The position numbers and the translations under genes are program-made. 64,000 nt of DNA from Bifidobacterium commune. Its GTDB lineage: Bacteria > Actinomycetota > Actinomycetes > Actinomycetales > Bifidobacteriaceae. Below the pieces are notes generated by a model. That model saw nothing but the letters and a program-made list of their open reading frames with translations, had not been told where the DNA came from and made no database searches. The stretch is taken from the NCBI RefSeq assembly GCF_900094885.1, contig NZ_FMBL01000001.1:338867-402866 (forward strand), written 5' to 3'. Shown here one piece after another: positions 47,553-56,538 of the stretch (its first letter is position 1; the number at the start of each line of letters is the position of its first letter).

Positions 47553-50500
47553 TGCCGAAACGTCAGGACATCAAATCCGTCATGGTTATCGGGTCCGGCC
47601 CGATCGTCATCGGTCAAGCGGCCGAATTTGACTATTCCGGAACCCAGGCATGCCGCGTTCTGCGTGAGGAAGGCGTGCGTGTCATTCTGGTCAATTCCAA
47701 CCCGGCGACCATCATGACTGATCCAGAGATGGCCGATGCCACGTATATTGAACCCATTGATGTTTCGATTCTTGAACGTATCATTGCCAAGGAACGCCCC
47801 GATGCCATCCTGCCCACACTCGGTGGACAGACCGCTCTGAACGCCGCTGAGGCACTCGGCAAAGCAGGTGTGCTTAAGAAATATAATGTGGAACTTATTG
47901 GTGCCTCGCTTGAAGCCATTGACCGCGGAGAGGACCGTGAACAGTTCAAAAAAGTCGTAGAATCCGTTGGGGGAGAGTCTGCCCGTTCAGATGTGGCCCA
48001 TACCCTCGAAGAAGTCGATGCCGTCGTAGAGCGACTCGGCGGTTTCCCAGTGGTTGTGCGTCCGAGCTTTACCATGGGCGGTCTGGGTTCAGGTATTGCC
48101 CATAACGAAGAGGAACTGCATCGCATCGCTGGGGCCGGCATTCACTATTCGCCGACCGATGAAGTTCTGATCGAAGAGGGCATCGAAGGCTGGAAAGAGT
48201 ACGAGCTGGAATTGATGCGTGACCGTAACGACAACGTTGTGGTCGTCTGTCCGATCGAGAACGTCGATCCGGTGGGTGTGCATACAGGAGACTCCATCAC
48301 CGTAGCCCCGACTTTCACACTCACTGATCGCGAGTATCAGAAAATGCGTGATATCGGCATCGCGATTATCCGAGGTGTTGGTGTCGATACCGGTGGATGC
48401 AATATCCAGTTTGCGTTGAACCCGAAAAACGGCCGTATCGTCGTCATCGAGATGAACCCTCGTGTTTCCAGGTCATCGGCGCTTGCTTCGAAAGCCACCG
48501 GTTTCCCGATTGCCAAAATCGCCACAAAACTTGCGCTTGGATATACACTGGACGAGATTCGCAACGATATTACCGAATCTACGCCGGCTTGTTTCGAACC
48601 CACGATTGATTATGTGGTCGCCAAGGTGCCTCGTTTCACTTTCGAAAAATTCCCCGGGGCTGACCCCACACTTACGACTTCGATGAAGTCCGTAGGTGAG
48701 GCAATGGCGTTGGGCGGCAATTTCCAGGAATCTGTCGGCAAGGCTATGCGTTCAATCGATAAAAGGGACATGGGCTTTAACTGGGATGGTCCCAAGCCCG
48801 ACAGTGCAGAGGTCGAGCAGCTGCTCGAGGATATGCGCCGACCCACCGAAAACCGCTATCTTCAACTGCAGCGAGCTTTGTGGGGAGGGGCGACGATTAA
48901 ACAGCTCTTTGATGCCACTAAGATCGACCCATGGTTCTTGAAGCAATTCGCGTTGATTAATCAAACTGCGATGGAGGTGCGTTTCACCGAGAATCTATCG
49001 CCAAAACTGTTGAAAAAGGCAAAATTGGCCGGGCTTTCCGATCTGCAGATTGCACATTTGCGCCATCTGGGAGATGAAGGCGAGAACGCCATACGCGAGC
49101 TGCGCCATAGCTACGGCTTGCGTCCGGTGTACAAGACCGTCGATACCTGCGCGGCTGAGTTTGACGCGGTCACGCCGTATTACTACTCATGCTATGCCGA
49201 TGAGTCCGAACTCAAGCCGCGCGATCGTGAGGCGGTCATCATTCTGGGCAGCGGCCCCAACCGTATCGGCCAAGGCATCGAGTTTGATTACACGTGCGTC
49301 CATGCCGTCCAGGAATTGGGCAAGGATTACGACACCATCATGGTCAATTGCAATCCAGAAACGGTTTCAACTGATTACGACGTTTCCGACAGGCTATACT
49401 TTGAACCACTCACGTTCGAAGACGTTATGGAGATTTACGAGGCTGAAAAGAAATTGGGGCCCGTTAAAGGCATTATTGTGCAACTCGGCGGTCAGACACC
49501 GCTCTCACTGGCTGCGCGGCTTAAGGCTGCAGGGGTTCCGATTCTCGGAACATCGCCTGAATCCATCGATCTGGCTGAAAATCGCGAGCTCTTTGGTGAG
49601 GTTCTCCGTCGTGAGCACCTCAATGCACCACGCTTCGGCACCGCACTTAGTCTCGATGAAGCTCGAGAGGCTGCCCATTCCATCGGATATCCTGTACTGG
49701 TCCGTCCTAGCTACGTACTTGGCGGACGGGGAATGGAAATCGTATACGATGATGAGCAGTTGACCAAGTATGTCGAACGAGCACTTGATCAGGCCCAGGC
49801 GGACACGGTCGTTTCAGGCCGTTTGCCCTCCCCGCTGCTAATTGACAAGTTCCTTCAGGATGCCATAGAAATCGACGTGGATGCGCTTTACGACGGGCAT
49901 GAGCTTTATATTGGCGGGATCATGGAGCATGTCGAAGAAGCTGGTGTCCATTCTGGTGATGCGGCCTGCACGCTGCCTCCTTCAACGCTTTCCGACGATC
50001 AAATCGCGCGTTTGCGCAAGGCGACGCTTGCGATAGCGCAGGGATGCTGCGTGCGCGGTGTGATGAATGTCCAGTTTGCCTACATGTCCAACACGCTCTA
50101 TGTCATTGAGGCCAACCCGCGAGCGTCTCGTACAATCCCATTCGCTTCCAAGGCGACTGGTGTAGCGCTTGCTAAGGCAGCGGCTCGTATCATGCTGGGG
50201 GAGAGTGTTGCCGATCAGCGTCGCCGTGAGCTGTTGCTCGCAAAAGGTGACGGCAGCACCATGCATCCAGGACAGCAGGTCGCAGTCAAGGAATCCGTGC
50301 TTCCATTCAAGCGATTCCGCACCGAAAGCGGCAAATCCGTCGACACGCTTCTTGGACCGGAAATGCGATCGACCGGTGAAGTCATGGGCTTTGACCGTGA
50401 TTTCCCGCATGCATTTGCCAAGTCGCAACTTGCGGCTTACGAAGGTGGCCTACCGACGCGTGGTAATGTCTTCCTTTCAGTTTCCGATGCGGATAAACGT

Positions 50501-50923
50501 CAGTTGCCGCTCATCGCCACACGTCTGAAAGAGCTCGACTTTACAATCTGTGCAACCGAAGGGACTGCGTCTGTCTTGCGTAGGTATGGCATCGATTCTA
50601 AGGTGGTCAGCAAGATTTCGGAAACCCCGGAACATGAACAGGAACTAAAATCGGAATACGGTGACGATTACATTGGTCGTAATGCCGTGCAGCTGATTGA
50701 GGATGGCGAGATTGACATGGTGTTGAACACGCCGAGTTCTCGTGGATCCAGATCTGATGGCTATACGATCCGCGCGTCCGCCATTATTGCAGATTTACCC
50801 GAGTTCACTACGGTAACCGAGTTCCAAGCTGTGTTGTTGGCGGTTGAGGCCGTGAAGGCCAATGATTATCAAATAATGAGCATCCAAGAACATGCCGAGC
50901 AGCTTTTTGCTTCTCAATTGTAG
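47552..50923 (+). CDS. carB: Carbamoyl-phosphate synthase large subunit
   Basis: 1,123-residue subunit with two homologous ATP-grasp halves. The first starts [20 protein letters not shown] and the second [21 protein letters not shown]-terminal MGS-like allosteric domain (about 980-1123) contains the residues that bind effectors. ATGs, halves and length are normal. It is the last housekeeping gene before the degraded accessory segment that separates it from gmk. Confidence 0.97.
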   Translation: MPKRQDIKSVMVIGSGPIVIGQAAEFDYSGTQACRVLREEGVRVILVNSNPATIMTDPEMADATYIEPIDVSILERIIAKERPDAILPTLGGQTALNAAEALGKAGVLKKYNVELIGASLEAIDRGEDREQFKKVVESVGGESARSDVAHTLEEVDAVVERLGGFPVVVRPSFTMGGLGSGIAHNEEELHRIAGAGIHYSPTDEVLIEEGIEGWKEYELELMRDRNDNVVVVCPIENVDPVGVHTGDSITVAPTFTLTDREYQKMRDIGIAIIRGVGVDTGGCNIQFALNPKNGRIVVIEMNPRVSRSSALASKATGFPIAKIATKLALGYTLDEIRNDITESTPACFEPTIDYVVAKVPRFTFEKFPGADPTLTTSMKSVGEAMALGGNFQESVGKAMRSIDKRDMGFNWDGPKPDSAEVEQLLEDMRRPTENRYLQLQRALWGGATIKQLFDATKIDPWFLKQFALINQTAMEVRFTENLSPKLLKKAKLAGLSDLQIAHLRHLGDEGENAIRELRHSYGLRPVYKTVDTCAAEFDAVTPYYYSCYADESELKPRDREAVIILGSGPNRIGQGIEFDYTCVHAVQELGKDYDTIMVNCNPETVSTDYDVSDRLYFEPLTFEDVMEIYEAEKKLGPVKGIIVQLGGQTPLSLAARLKAAGVPILGTSPESIDLAENRELFGEVLRREHLNAPRFGTALSLDEAREAAHSIGYPVLVRPSYVLGGRGMEIVYDDEQLTKYVERALDQAQADTVVSGRLPSPLLIDKFLQDAIEIDVDALYDGHELYIGGIMEHVEEAGVHSGDAACTLPPSTLSDDQIARLRKATLAIAQGCCVRGVMNVQFAYMSNTLYVIEANPRASRTIPFASKATGVALAKAAARIMLGESVADQRRRELLLAKGDGSTMHPGQQVAVKESVLPFKRFRTESGKSVDTLLGPEMRSTGEVMGFDRDFPHAFAKSQLAAYEGGLPTRGNVFLSVSDADKRQLPLIATRLKELDFTICATEGTASVLRRYGIDSKVVSKISETPEHEQELKSEYGDDYIGRNAVQLIEDGEIDMVLNTPSSRGSRSDGYTIRASAIIADLPEFTTVTEFQAVLLAVEAVKANDYQIMSIQEHAEQLFASQL

Positions 50924-51078
50924 TGGGTAGGTTCTAATCAAAATGCTGCTGGAACGGTATCGACGATCAGTGGGATTCTATAAGGATTCTTTGTACTGAC
51001 GTTGATGCCGTTCGTTTAACATATTTAGCGAATGCGATATGGTGGAAATTGTCAAGTGTTGATAGGTTAAAGGTTAGG

Positions 51079-51195
51079 ATGCATTACATAATAAAAGATA
51101 TCGCAAATCGGTCCGTTGTGTCGAAATCGACTGTTTCTCGTTATATAAAAGGGAGGAGGGACAAGATTTCGCCAGTCGCTCGTTCGCAAAGATGA
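51079..51195 (+). pseudogene. LacI-family repressor, N-terminal remnant
   Basis: 38 codons reading MHYIIKDIANRSVVSKSTVS followed by RYIKGRRDKISPVARSQR and a stop. This is the LacI helix-turn-helix headpiece, with VSKSTVSRY as recognition helix, without its sugar-binding domain. It runs directly into the tail of an unrelated dehydrogenase (next entry), so a deletion joined them. It was probably the operon's own regulator. Confidence 0.75.
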
Positions 51196-51468
51196 GGGAC
51201 GACGCGTATCTTAATGCTGCAGGCGGCCCCATTGTTCAGGGGCATGCACTGGTGGAGGCTTTAGAATCCGTTCAAATCGCTGGAGCGGGGCTGGATGTTC
51301 TCGAATTCGAACCGAAGGCTTCCGAAAAGCTCCGTTCTGCTCAACGTTGTGCTTGCTCCGCATGCTGACACGGGTACCGTTGAGGCACGTACCGGTTTGG
51401 CTGCCGAAGCTGTTGATAATCTGATTAGCTTCTTCGATGGCAATCCGATCAACGTGGTCAATAAGTAA
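51192..51468 (+). pseudogene. D-2-hydroxyacid dehydrogenase, C-terminal remnant
   Basis: DAYLNAAGGPIVQGHALVEA and LESVQIAGAGLDVLEFEPKA match the NAD-binding part of D-isomer 2-hydroxyacid dehydrogenases. At about 51342 the frame shifts, and NVVLAPHADTGTVEARTGL continues (catalytic His region) to ...GNPINVVNK and TAA at 51466. The first two-thirds of the gene are gone. The original enzyme would reduce or oxidise a keto/hydroxy acid such as hydroxypyruvate or a sugar-acid fragment. Confidence 0.75.
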
Positions 51469-51491
51469 CGAAAGCAGACATAGGAGGGGTC

Positions 51492-52505
51492 ATGCGATTT
51501 TCGAAGGTTTTCAAAGACGAACTTGACCATGGTTACGCGATTCTGAGAATGAACGAACTTGGCCGTGATTTTGTGCTCATTGCTTCTGAGGAAGATCGAC
51601 CCTGTTACGCCTATGATCTTGATGATGACTGCCGCCGCATTGTGGTATGGCCCGATGTCGGCGGTACGATGACGATGGTCCAACTTCCGGGGACCTTGGA
51701 TTTTCTTGCGACTCAGCGTTTTTATCCTGGTTTTAATTCCAAGTCCTGCCGTATCGTGCATGCGCATTTCAACGGCGAGAATTGGGATGTCAACCCGATA
51801 GCGGACACGCCGTATATTCACCGCTTCGATATCATCCAGCATGATGGAGGATATTGGTTTATTGGGTGTTCTATCGCCAATTCCAAGCAGTTTACGGATG
51901 ATTGGTCCGATCCGGGTAGGGTGTTCGTCGGTGAATACGATGCGGTTGTGGATTGCTTGAAAGATATACGAGATCTTGATGTGAGAATCACCAAGAACCA
52001 CGGTTATCGTCGCGAGATGCCAACAACCTCATTGATAACCGGTCGCGAAGGCATCTTCCGTTTGCATTACCCTCAGGGAAAACAGGATTGGCGACTTGAA
52101 CATCTGGCCGACGAGGAGACCAGCGATATCGCAATGATTGACATCGACGGAGATGGACATCAGGAGTATCTGGCAATCCAGGGATTCCATGGAGATCATC
52201 TCAGGCTTTACGATGATCGGTTCCACACTTTGGATGTCACTGAATCAAATTCTCCTTTTGGGCATGCCATCGATAGTCAGATGCTGTTCGGGGCCCCGTA
52301 TTTCCTCTTTGGCTACCGTGGGGGAGACCAGGATTTGATGTCCATTCAGGCTCCCGATCGCGTCGTACGTAAAAATATCGTTGAAACCGGAGTGGGGCCG
52401 AGCAATGTTACCGTGTTCCGCAAAGACGGTAAGGATTATCTGCTGAGTGCCAACCGTGAAAGTAATTCATTGGCTATCTACCACATCGTTAACGAGGGGA
52501 ACTAG
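51492..52505 (+). CDS. Uncharacterised 337-residue protein, probably beta-propeller-like
   Basis: Family not recognised. The frame is intact and well supported: AGGAGGGG sits 7 bases before the ATG. It contains repeated short strands rich in Tyr, Phe, Asp and Gly. One loop, MIDIDGDGHQEYLAIQG (about 216-231), resembles the calcium-binding FG-GAP/VCBS loop of beta-propellers. RFDIIQHDGGYWFIGCSIAN and NVTVFRKDGKDYLLSANRESN look like further blades. No signal peptide, so it is probably cytoplasmic. It is followed 1 base later by the kinase remnant, so it once belonged to the same operon. It may be a lactonase-like or sensor protein. Confidence 0.65.
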   Translation: MRFSKVFKDELDHGYAILRMNELGRDFVLIASEEDRPCYAYDLDDDCRRIVVWPDVGGTMTMVQLPGTLDFLATQRFYPGFNSKSCRIVHAHFNGENWDVNPIADTPYIHRFDIIQHDGGYWFIGCSIANSKQFTDDWSDPGRVFVGEYDAVVDCLKDIRDLDVRITKNHGYRREMPTTSLITGREGIFRLHYPQGKQDWRLEHLADEETSDIAMIDIDGDGHQEYLAIQGFHGDHLRLYDDRFHTLDVTESNSPFGHAIDSQMLFGAPYFLFGYRGGDQDLMSIQAPDRVVRKNIVETGVGPSNVTVFRKDGKDYLLSANRESNSLAIYHIVNEGN

Positions 52506-52506
52506 G

Positions 52507-52944
52507 ATGGCTGGACGCTATTTCTGATACTTGATAACGGGGAACCAACACCCGAACGTTGCTTTTCGATGCTCAGGGAACGCAGGTCGGCGTCTCTGTC
52601 TTCGAAACACCGTGGATTCAAGGTGTGCTTAAAGCGGGAGGTCGATCTTAAAGAAATGTGAAACTCGCTTTTTCTGCGATTAGACAAGTGCGCTTTCGCA
52701 AACCGGTATCTTTACTACCAAGGAAATCGCTTGTATAACGTGTGTGGGGCATGGTAAAAAGTCTTTATCTCCTAGATAAGGATGGATGTATATCTTCTGC
52801 AACGGCATCTTGTCGGCGGACGAACAAGCCAATGAGATGGCGAAGCGTTTCGAAATGGGAGTTGAGGAAATTTATCCGGTTGCCAGGCAGTGCGTCATGG
52901 CAAGTCAGGCGCCGGTGCCGCTGCGTTGGCTCAAGGATCATTGG
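52507..52944 (+). pseudogene. FGGY-family sugar kinase remnant (L-xylulose-kinase-like)
   Basis: An ATG one base after the previous stop starts MAGRYF and meets TGA. In shifting frames the text continues LILDNG, LLFDAQGTQVGVSVFETPW, EVDLKEM (TGA where Trp is expected) NSLF, TTKEIACITCVGHGK, SLYLLDKDG, then ILSADEQANEMAKRFEMG, VEEIYPVARQCVMASQ and PLRWLKDH. This parallels the first ~150 residues of E. coli LyxK (e.g. GKGLFLLDK, AILSSDRRAMEIVRRW, LLRWLKEH). The remainder is deleted, and the sequence passes in frame into the epimerase remnant. Confidence 0.75.
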
Positions 52945-53760
52945 CACAAGACCTTGCAGCTGGCGCATGATCTTGAGTTCAATTTCATCTAGTTTTCAGT
53001 AGATGAAAGCGACGAGCGTTTGGCTCGTTTGGGACTGGACGCGTGAGCAGCGCAAGGATTTGCGCGATGCTGCGTGGGACACGAGCGTGCGTATCCATAC
53101 ACTGATGCTCAGCGGACATCGTCGTTATCCGCTGGGCTCGGTCAATCCTCAAATGCGCGAACACAGCCTTGAGATGCTCTGCAAAGCCATTGACTTGGCT
53201 TACGACCTTGGGATTCGCAACATTCGATGGCCGGTTATGACGTCTATTATGAGCTCAAAACGCTTGAATCTCGTAAGTGGTTCGTGGAAAACCTGAAAAG
53301 GCGTCGAATATGCCGCGACGCGTCAGGTTATGTTGGACATCTAGACCATGGATGATCTATTCCTTAATTCGCTTCAGAAGATCAACTATCTGAAAACCAG
53401 ATTTACAGTCCGTGGCTTCGGGCATGTCCGGACTTGGACAACCTTTCGGCCTGGCCGTAAAACGATGTTGGCGGGGAACTTGAAACAGGAATCGATAATA
53501 TCGTTTCGGTGCACCTTAAGGACGCCAAACCGGTGACCGCCACAAGCAAAGGACAGTTCCGTGATGTGCCGTTCGGCGATGGAACGGTCGATTTCGAAGG
53601 GTGTTTGCGTACTTTGCATCGGCTGGGTTACACCAGCGCGATGACCATCGAGATGTGGGCCAACAAATCCGCAAAGCTGATCGAGGAAGTGAAGAACGTA
53701 AAGGCATTTTTCGACAAGATTTTCCGCAATGTCGGAATCCAGCAGAAACCGCTCGACTGA
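52945..53760 (+). pseudogene. UlaE/SgbU-like pentulose-5-phosphate 3-epimerase remnant
   Basis: Recognisable in several frames: KTLQLAHDLEFNFI-stop-FSVDESDERLARL, DWTREQRKDLRDAAWDTSVR, LMLSGHRRYPLGSVNPQ, IDLAYDLGIRNI, MAGYDVYYELKTLESRKW, YAATRQVMLDI-stop-TMDD, FLNSLQKINYLKT, IYSPWLRACPDLDNLSAWP-stop, then DNIVSVHLKDAKPVTA, VPFGDGTVDFEGCLRTLHRL and AMTIEMWANKSAKLIEE to the end. It parallels E. coli UlaE almost throughout. Stops replace Glu codons twice, and at least four frameshifts occur. It would have epimerised L-xylulose-5-P or L-ribulose-5-P. Confidence 0.85.
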
Positions 53761-54133
53761 TTATTGGCCGCAATCCCGTTGATCAGGTTCGGAACTGGCG
53801 GAGAGAAAGAAGGGTTATATGGCAGAATTTGATTATCGAGGGACCGGTTAGGGGTTGGCGTCCGGTCGTCCGGTGTAAACGGGTGACTTTGGCATCACTC
53901 AGATGAATTGATTTTGTTTCGCTGCAGGTGGTGTGATGAATTTGTAATGAGCCATCCTTGGGTGGCAAAGCGTATAGATAACCAATCGATAAAGTTGTCG
54001 TAATTGCATAGTTGAAGGCGAAGAAGCCGACTTTTTCAGTGCTGAACGACTGTGCACTATCTGTCCCGAGTGCTTTTTACGCAGGCGTGGGCGCCTTACC
54101 GGCTTTACTTGGATTATCTAAGCTTTCATTCCT
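53761..54133. other. Degraded non-coding stretch
   Basis: About 370 bp with stops in all frames and no recognised family. ATGGCAGAATTTGATTATC near 53820 could begin a lost gene with an RBS-like AGAAGGG, but it stops after about ten codons. Probably more debris of the same operon. Confidence 0.4.
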
Positions 54134-54495
54134 GTGGTGATCAGAATCATCAAGCAGATGGTCGATAACACAGGCATCAAATTGCCGGTTGTTGCCATCG
54201 GTTGGCAGGCGGAATCGTTGATGTCCTTCGCAATTAAACTGTCTGCAATAATGACAATCTTCTCGCTGATCGCCAACGTTTTCTCGCTTCAACCTGATAG
54301 CTCGGTCTCTGAACGTTCTTATCTTCGAAGCATTCATCTCAAAGAATCCGTTTATCATTGCAGGTTGTGTGGTTGTTTATTTGCTTCTGCTGTTCCTATT
54401 TTCGCAAGTACCGTTCCCAGATTTGGCGTTACCTGCGTAAGATGTCCGATAAGAACGCTGGATATGCGGGTAGCGACGAAAAGATAACGTATTGA
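54134..54495 (+). pseudogene. PTS EIIC (galactitol-type) permease remnant
   Basis: VIRIIKQMVDNTGIKLPVVAIGWQAESLMSFAIKLSAIMTIFSLIANVF, split here as a description of 54134-54285, lines up with the SIGPAAKAMAENFDLNL / VVDVGWPGSSPM part of E. coli GatC. In another frame FEAFISKNPFIIAGCVVVYL and then FYFRKYRSQIWRYLRKMSDK ending at TGA 54493 resemble the EIIC C-terminus. The middle ~300 residues are missing. It is likely the former sugar permease of this operon; no EIIA or EIIB gene remains. Confidence 0.5.
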
Positions 54496-54522
54496 TAATC
54501 TATATCATAAAGGAGTAGTGTC

Positions 54523-55491
54523 ATGAAAAAAATTGATGGACACTTGCATTTGGTCCGCTCCGTCTCCGGTATCAACGGCAAAGGCCGGATGACGCCGTTG
54601 GGGGATGGTAAGGCGATCTGGGACAACGGCACTCCCTTGAAGCTCATTCCAGATGGCTGGGGTGATGACAACTTCCTCGCTGAGTCCGCGTTAAAAGTCA
54701 TGGATGAGAACGGTATTAATAAGTCCGTTTTGTTGCAGGGGAGCCTGTACGCCTTCCAGAATTTCTATACATATCAGTCGGTTAAGAAACATCCCGACCG
54801 TTTCATTGGTGCCTTTTCCTTTGATCCGTTCAGTGCAGACGCAATGACCATCGTCAAGCGACACGTCGAGGATCTCGGCTTCCGGACGGTTAAGTTCGAA
54901 ATCAGCGAGGGCGGTGGTCTGCATGGCTATCATTCACCGTTCAGGCTTGACACGGATGAGACTATCGGTCGTTTCTTCCATTACATCGCCGACTATCCGG
55001 GCTTTGTAGTGACTGTCGACTACGGCGATTACACACAGCTGAGCTATGAGCCCGAAGCCATCGTCAACCTCGCCAAGCGCTATCCGATGATCGATTTCGT
55101 CGTTTGCCATCTCTCGTTCCCGAACGCCGACCATCTCAACCGCCTTGAGAATGCGCTCAGGCAGTGGGAACCGCTCCCGAACATCAGCACCGAGATCTCT
55201 GCGATCCAGGATATCGAAGGCGAAACCGAATTCCCGTTCCCGCGTTGCCAGAAGGACGTGGCTCTGGCCAAGAAAATCCTCGGTCCCCAGCGCATTTTCT
55301 GGGGTAGTGACGCTCCGTGGTCGGCAACGTTCAACTCCTACCACAACCTCTCCTCGTGGCTTGAGGCCACGGACATCTTCACCGAAGATGAACTTGAGGA
55401 CGTGATGTACAACAATCCGGATCGTATCTACTTCAAGCCGCAGAACGTCAAGGCTGTCGCCGAGGCAGTGGATCCCGTCACCGGAGAATGA
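54523..55491 (+). CDS. Amidohydrolase_2 family metal-dependent hydrolase
   Basis: 322-residue TIM-barrel protein, intact. Metal-binding motifs: DGHLHL (His7, His9), VVCHLSFPN (His196) and FWGSDAPWS (Asp263). This fits the Amidohydrolase_2 family, which includes lactonases and decarboxylases; the exact reaction is unknown. AAGGAG stands 7 bases before the ATG. Its 5' neighbours are decayed L-xylulose-type kinase, epimerase and PTS genes, so hydrolysis of a sugar lactone is a reasonable guess. An independent terminator follows at 55575-55620. Confidence 0.8.
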   Translation: MKKIDGHLHLVRSVSGINGKGRMTPLGDGKAIWDNGTPLKLIPDGWGDDNFLAESALKVMDENGINKSVLLQGSLYAFQNFYTYQSVKKHPDRFIGAFSFDPFSADAMTIVKRHVEDLGFRTVKFEISEGGGLHGYHSPFRLDTDETIGRFFHYIADYPGFVVTVDYGDYTQLSYEPEAIVNLAKRYPMIDFVVCHLSFPNADHLNRLENALRQWEPLPNISTEISAIQDIEGETEFPFPRCQKDVALAKKILGPQRIFWGSDAPWSATFNSYHNLSSWLEATDIFTEDELEDVMYNNPDRIYFKPQNVKAVAEAVDPVTGE

Positions 55492-55813
55492 ATTTCGGTC
55501 TGAAGGCTGAATTCATGGAACCCGGCAAGTGGGCACCATGTCTGTATGCCGGTTCATGAAACACTATCCTTATGGTTTTGGTCCCGCCGGTAGTGTGTCG
55601 GTGGGACCAAAACATTTTTGTTTGACGATCTTACGTGTGCCGTTGATTGATATGCAGATGGCGGTGCTTTTGCAAGATCATGGGGAAGTAAGTTGTTCTA
55701 CATGCGCTGAGTTCGTAGGCATAATGGCGCTTGTGTGGTCTCTTCCACCGGCGTTGTTCATCGGTTCGGTGGCTTCATTAGAATGGGGCGCAGTAACGGC
55801 AAGGAGTAGCATA
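55492..55813. other. Intergenic region before gmk
   Basis: About 320 bp: the terminator at 55575-55620, then an unremarkable stretch that should contain the gmk promoter. An in-frame open extension of gmk runs back to 55529 but crosses the terminator and is not believed. Confidence 0.5.
55575..55620 (+). terminator. Terminator after the amidohydrolase gene
   Basis: GTTTTGGTCCC (55575-55585) pairs perfectly with GGGACCAAAAC (55603-55613); ATTTTTG follows. Confidence 0.85.
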
Positions 55814-56434
55814 TTGGTTGAAAACGGTGAGAAAGACGACGGCATGAAGTCAGGCAAGGGGCGACTGATCGTCCTGACGGGTCCTACCGCAGCGGGCAAG
55901 GGCACGGTTGAGGCGAATTTGCTGAGCAAACATCCGGAAGTCTGGGTTTCCGTCTCTGCGACCACACGTGATCCTCGACCGGGTGAGATTGACGGCAAGA
56001 ACTACTGGTTTATGGATGAACAGGAATTCCGTTCCAAAGAAGCTCGGAATTGGTTTCTCGAAACCGCCGTCGTGCATGGCATGGCTCATTATGGCACGCC
56101 TTTGCAACCGGTATGCGATCATCTAAAGGCTAATATTCCGACGATCCTTGAAATAGATCTGCAAGGTGCTCGACGTGTGAAGCAACGGGCTTCCGAATTG
56201 AATCTCGAAATTGTCTCGGTTTTTATTGCCCCACCTAGCTACGACGAGCTGGTCAAGCGTTTGATTGGCCGGGGCACCGAAAACGAGGAACAACGCAAAA
56301 AGCGTCTTGAGACGGCGAAAGTCGAAATGGCCGCAGAATCGGAATTCGATGTCACCATTATCAATGATTCTGTTGATCGCGCCGCTGATGAGTTGTGGAA
56401 CGTCATCGTTCAGGAATATGGGGTTGGCGCTTAA
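55814..56434 (+). CDS. gmk: Guanylate kinase
   Basis: 206 residues phosphorylating GMP to GDP. P-loop GPTAAGKGTV, nucleotide-binding SVSATTRDPRPGEIDGKNYWF, and EIDLQGARRVK are present. The TTG start at 55814 is preferred because AAGGAG lies exactly 7 bases upstream; an ATG at 55844 begins nearer the P-loop but has no SD. Convergent with ilvD. Confidence 0.93.
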   Translation: MVENGEKDDGMKSGKGRLIVLTGPTAAGKGTVEANLLSKHPEVWVSVSATTRDPRPGEIDGKNYWFMDEQEFRSKEARNWFLETAVVHGMAHYGTPLQPVCDHLKANIPTILEIDLQGARRVKQRASELNLEIVSVFIAPPSYDELVKRLIGRGTENEEQRKKRLETAKVEMAAESEFDVTIINDSVDRAADELWNVIVQEYGVGA

Positions 56435-56484
56435 GTCAACGATTTATAATCGGCGATGAACTGGCTAAATGACGGGCATTGTCA

Positions 56485-56525
56485 AAAGGTGCGTGCCGAT
56501 ACGTGATGAATTGGCACACACCTTT
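56485..56525. terminator. Bidirectional terminator between gmk and ilvD
   Basis: AAAGGTGCGTGCC (56485-56497) with GGCACACACCTTT (56513-56525), one mismatch, A-rich on the left and T-rich on the right. Confidence 0.7.
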
Positions 56526-56538
56526 GTTACTACGATGG

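Noticed and set aside
51079..55491. Transposon or phage origin of the accessory segment
   Set aside because: No transposase, integrase, terminal repeat or target duplication was recognised; gene content is metabolic.
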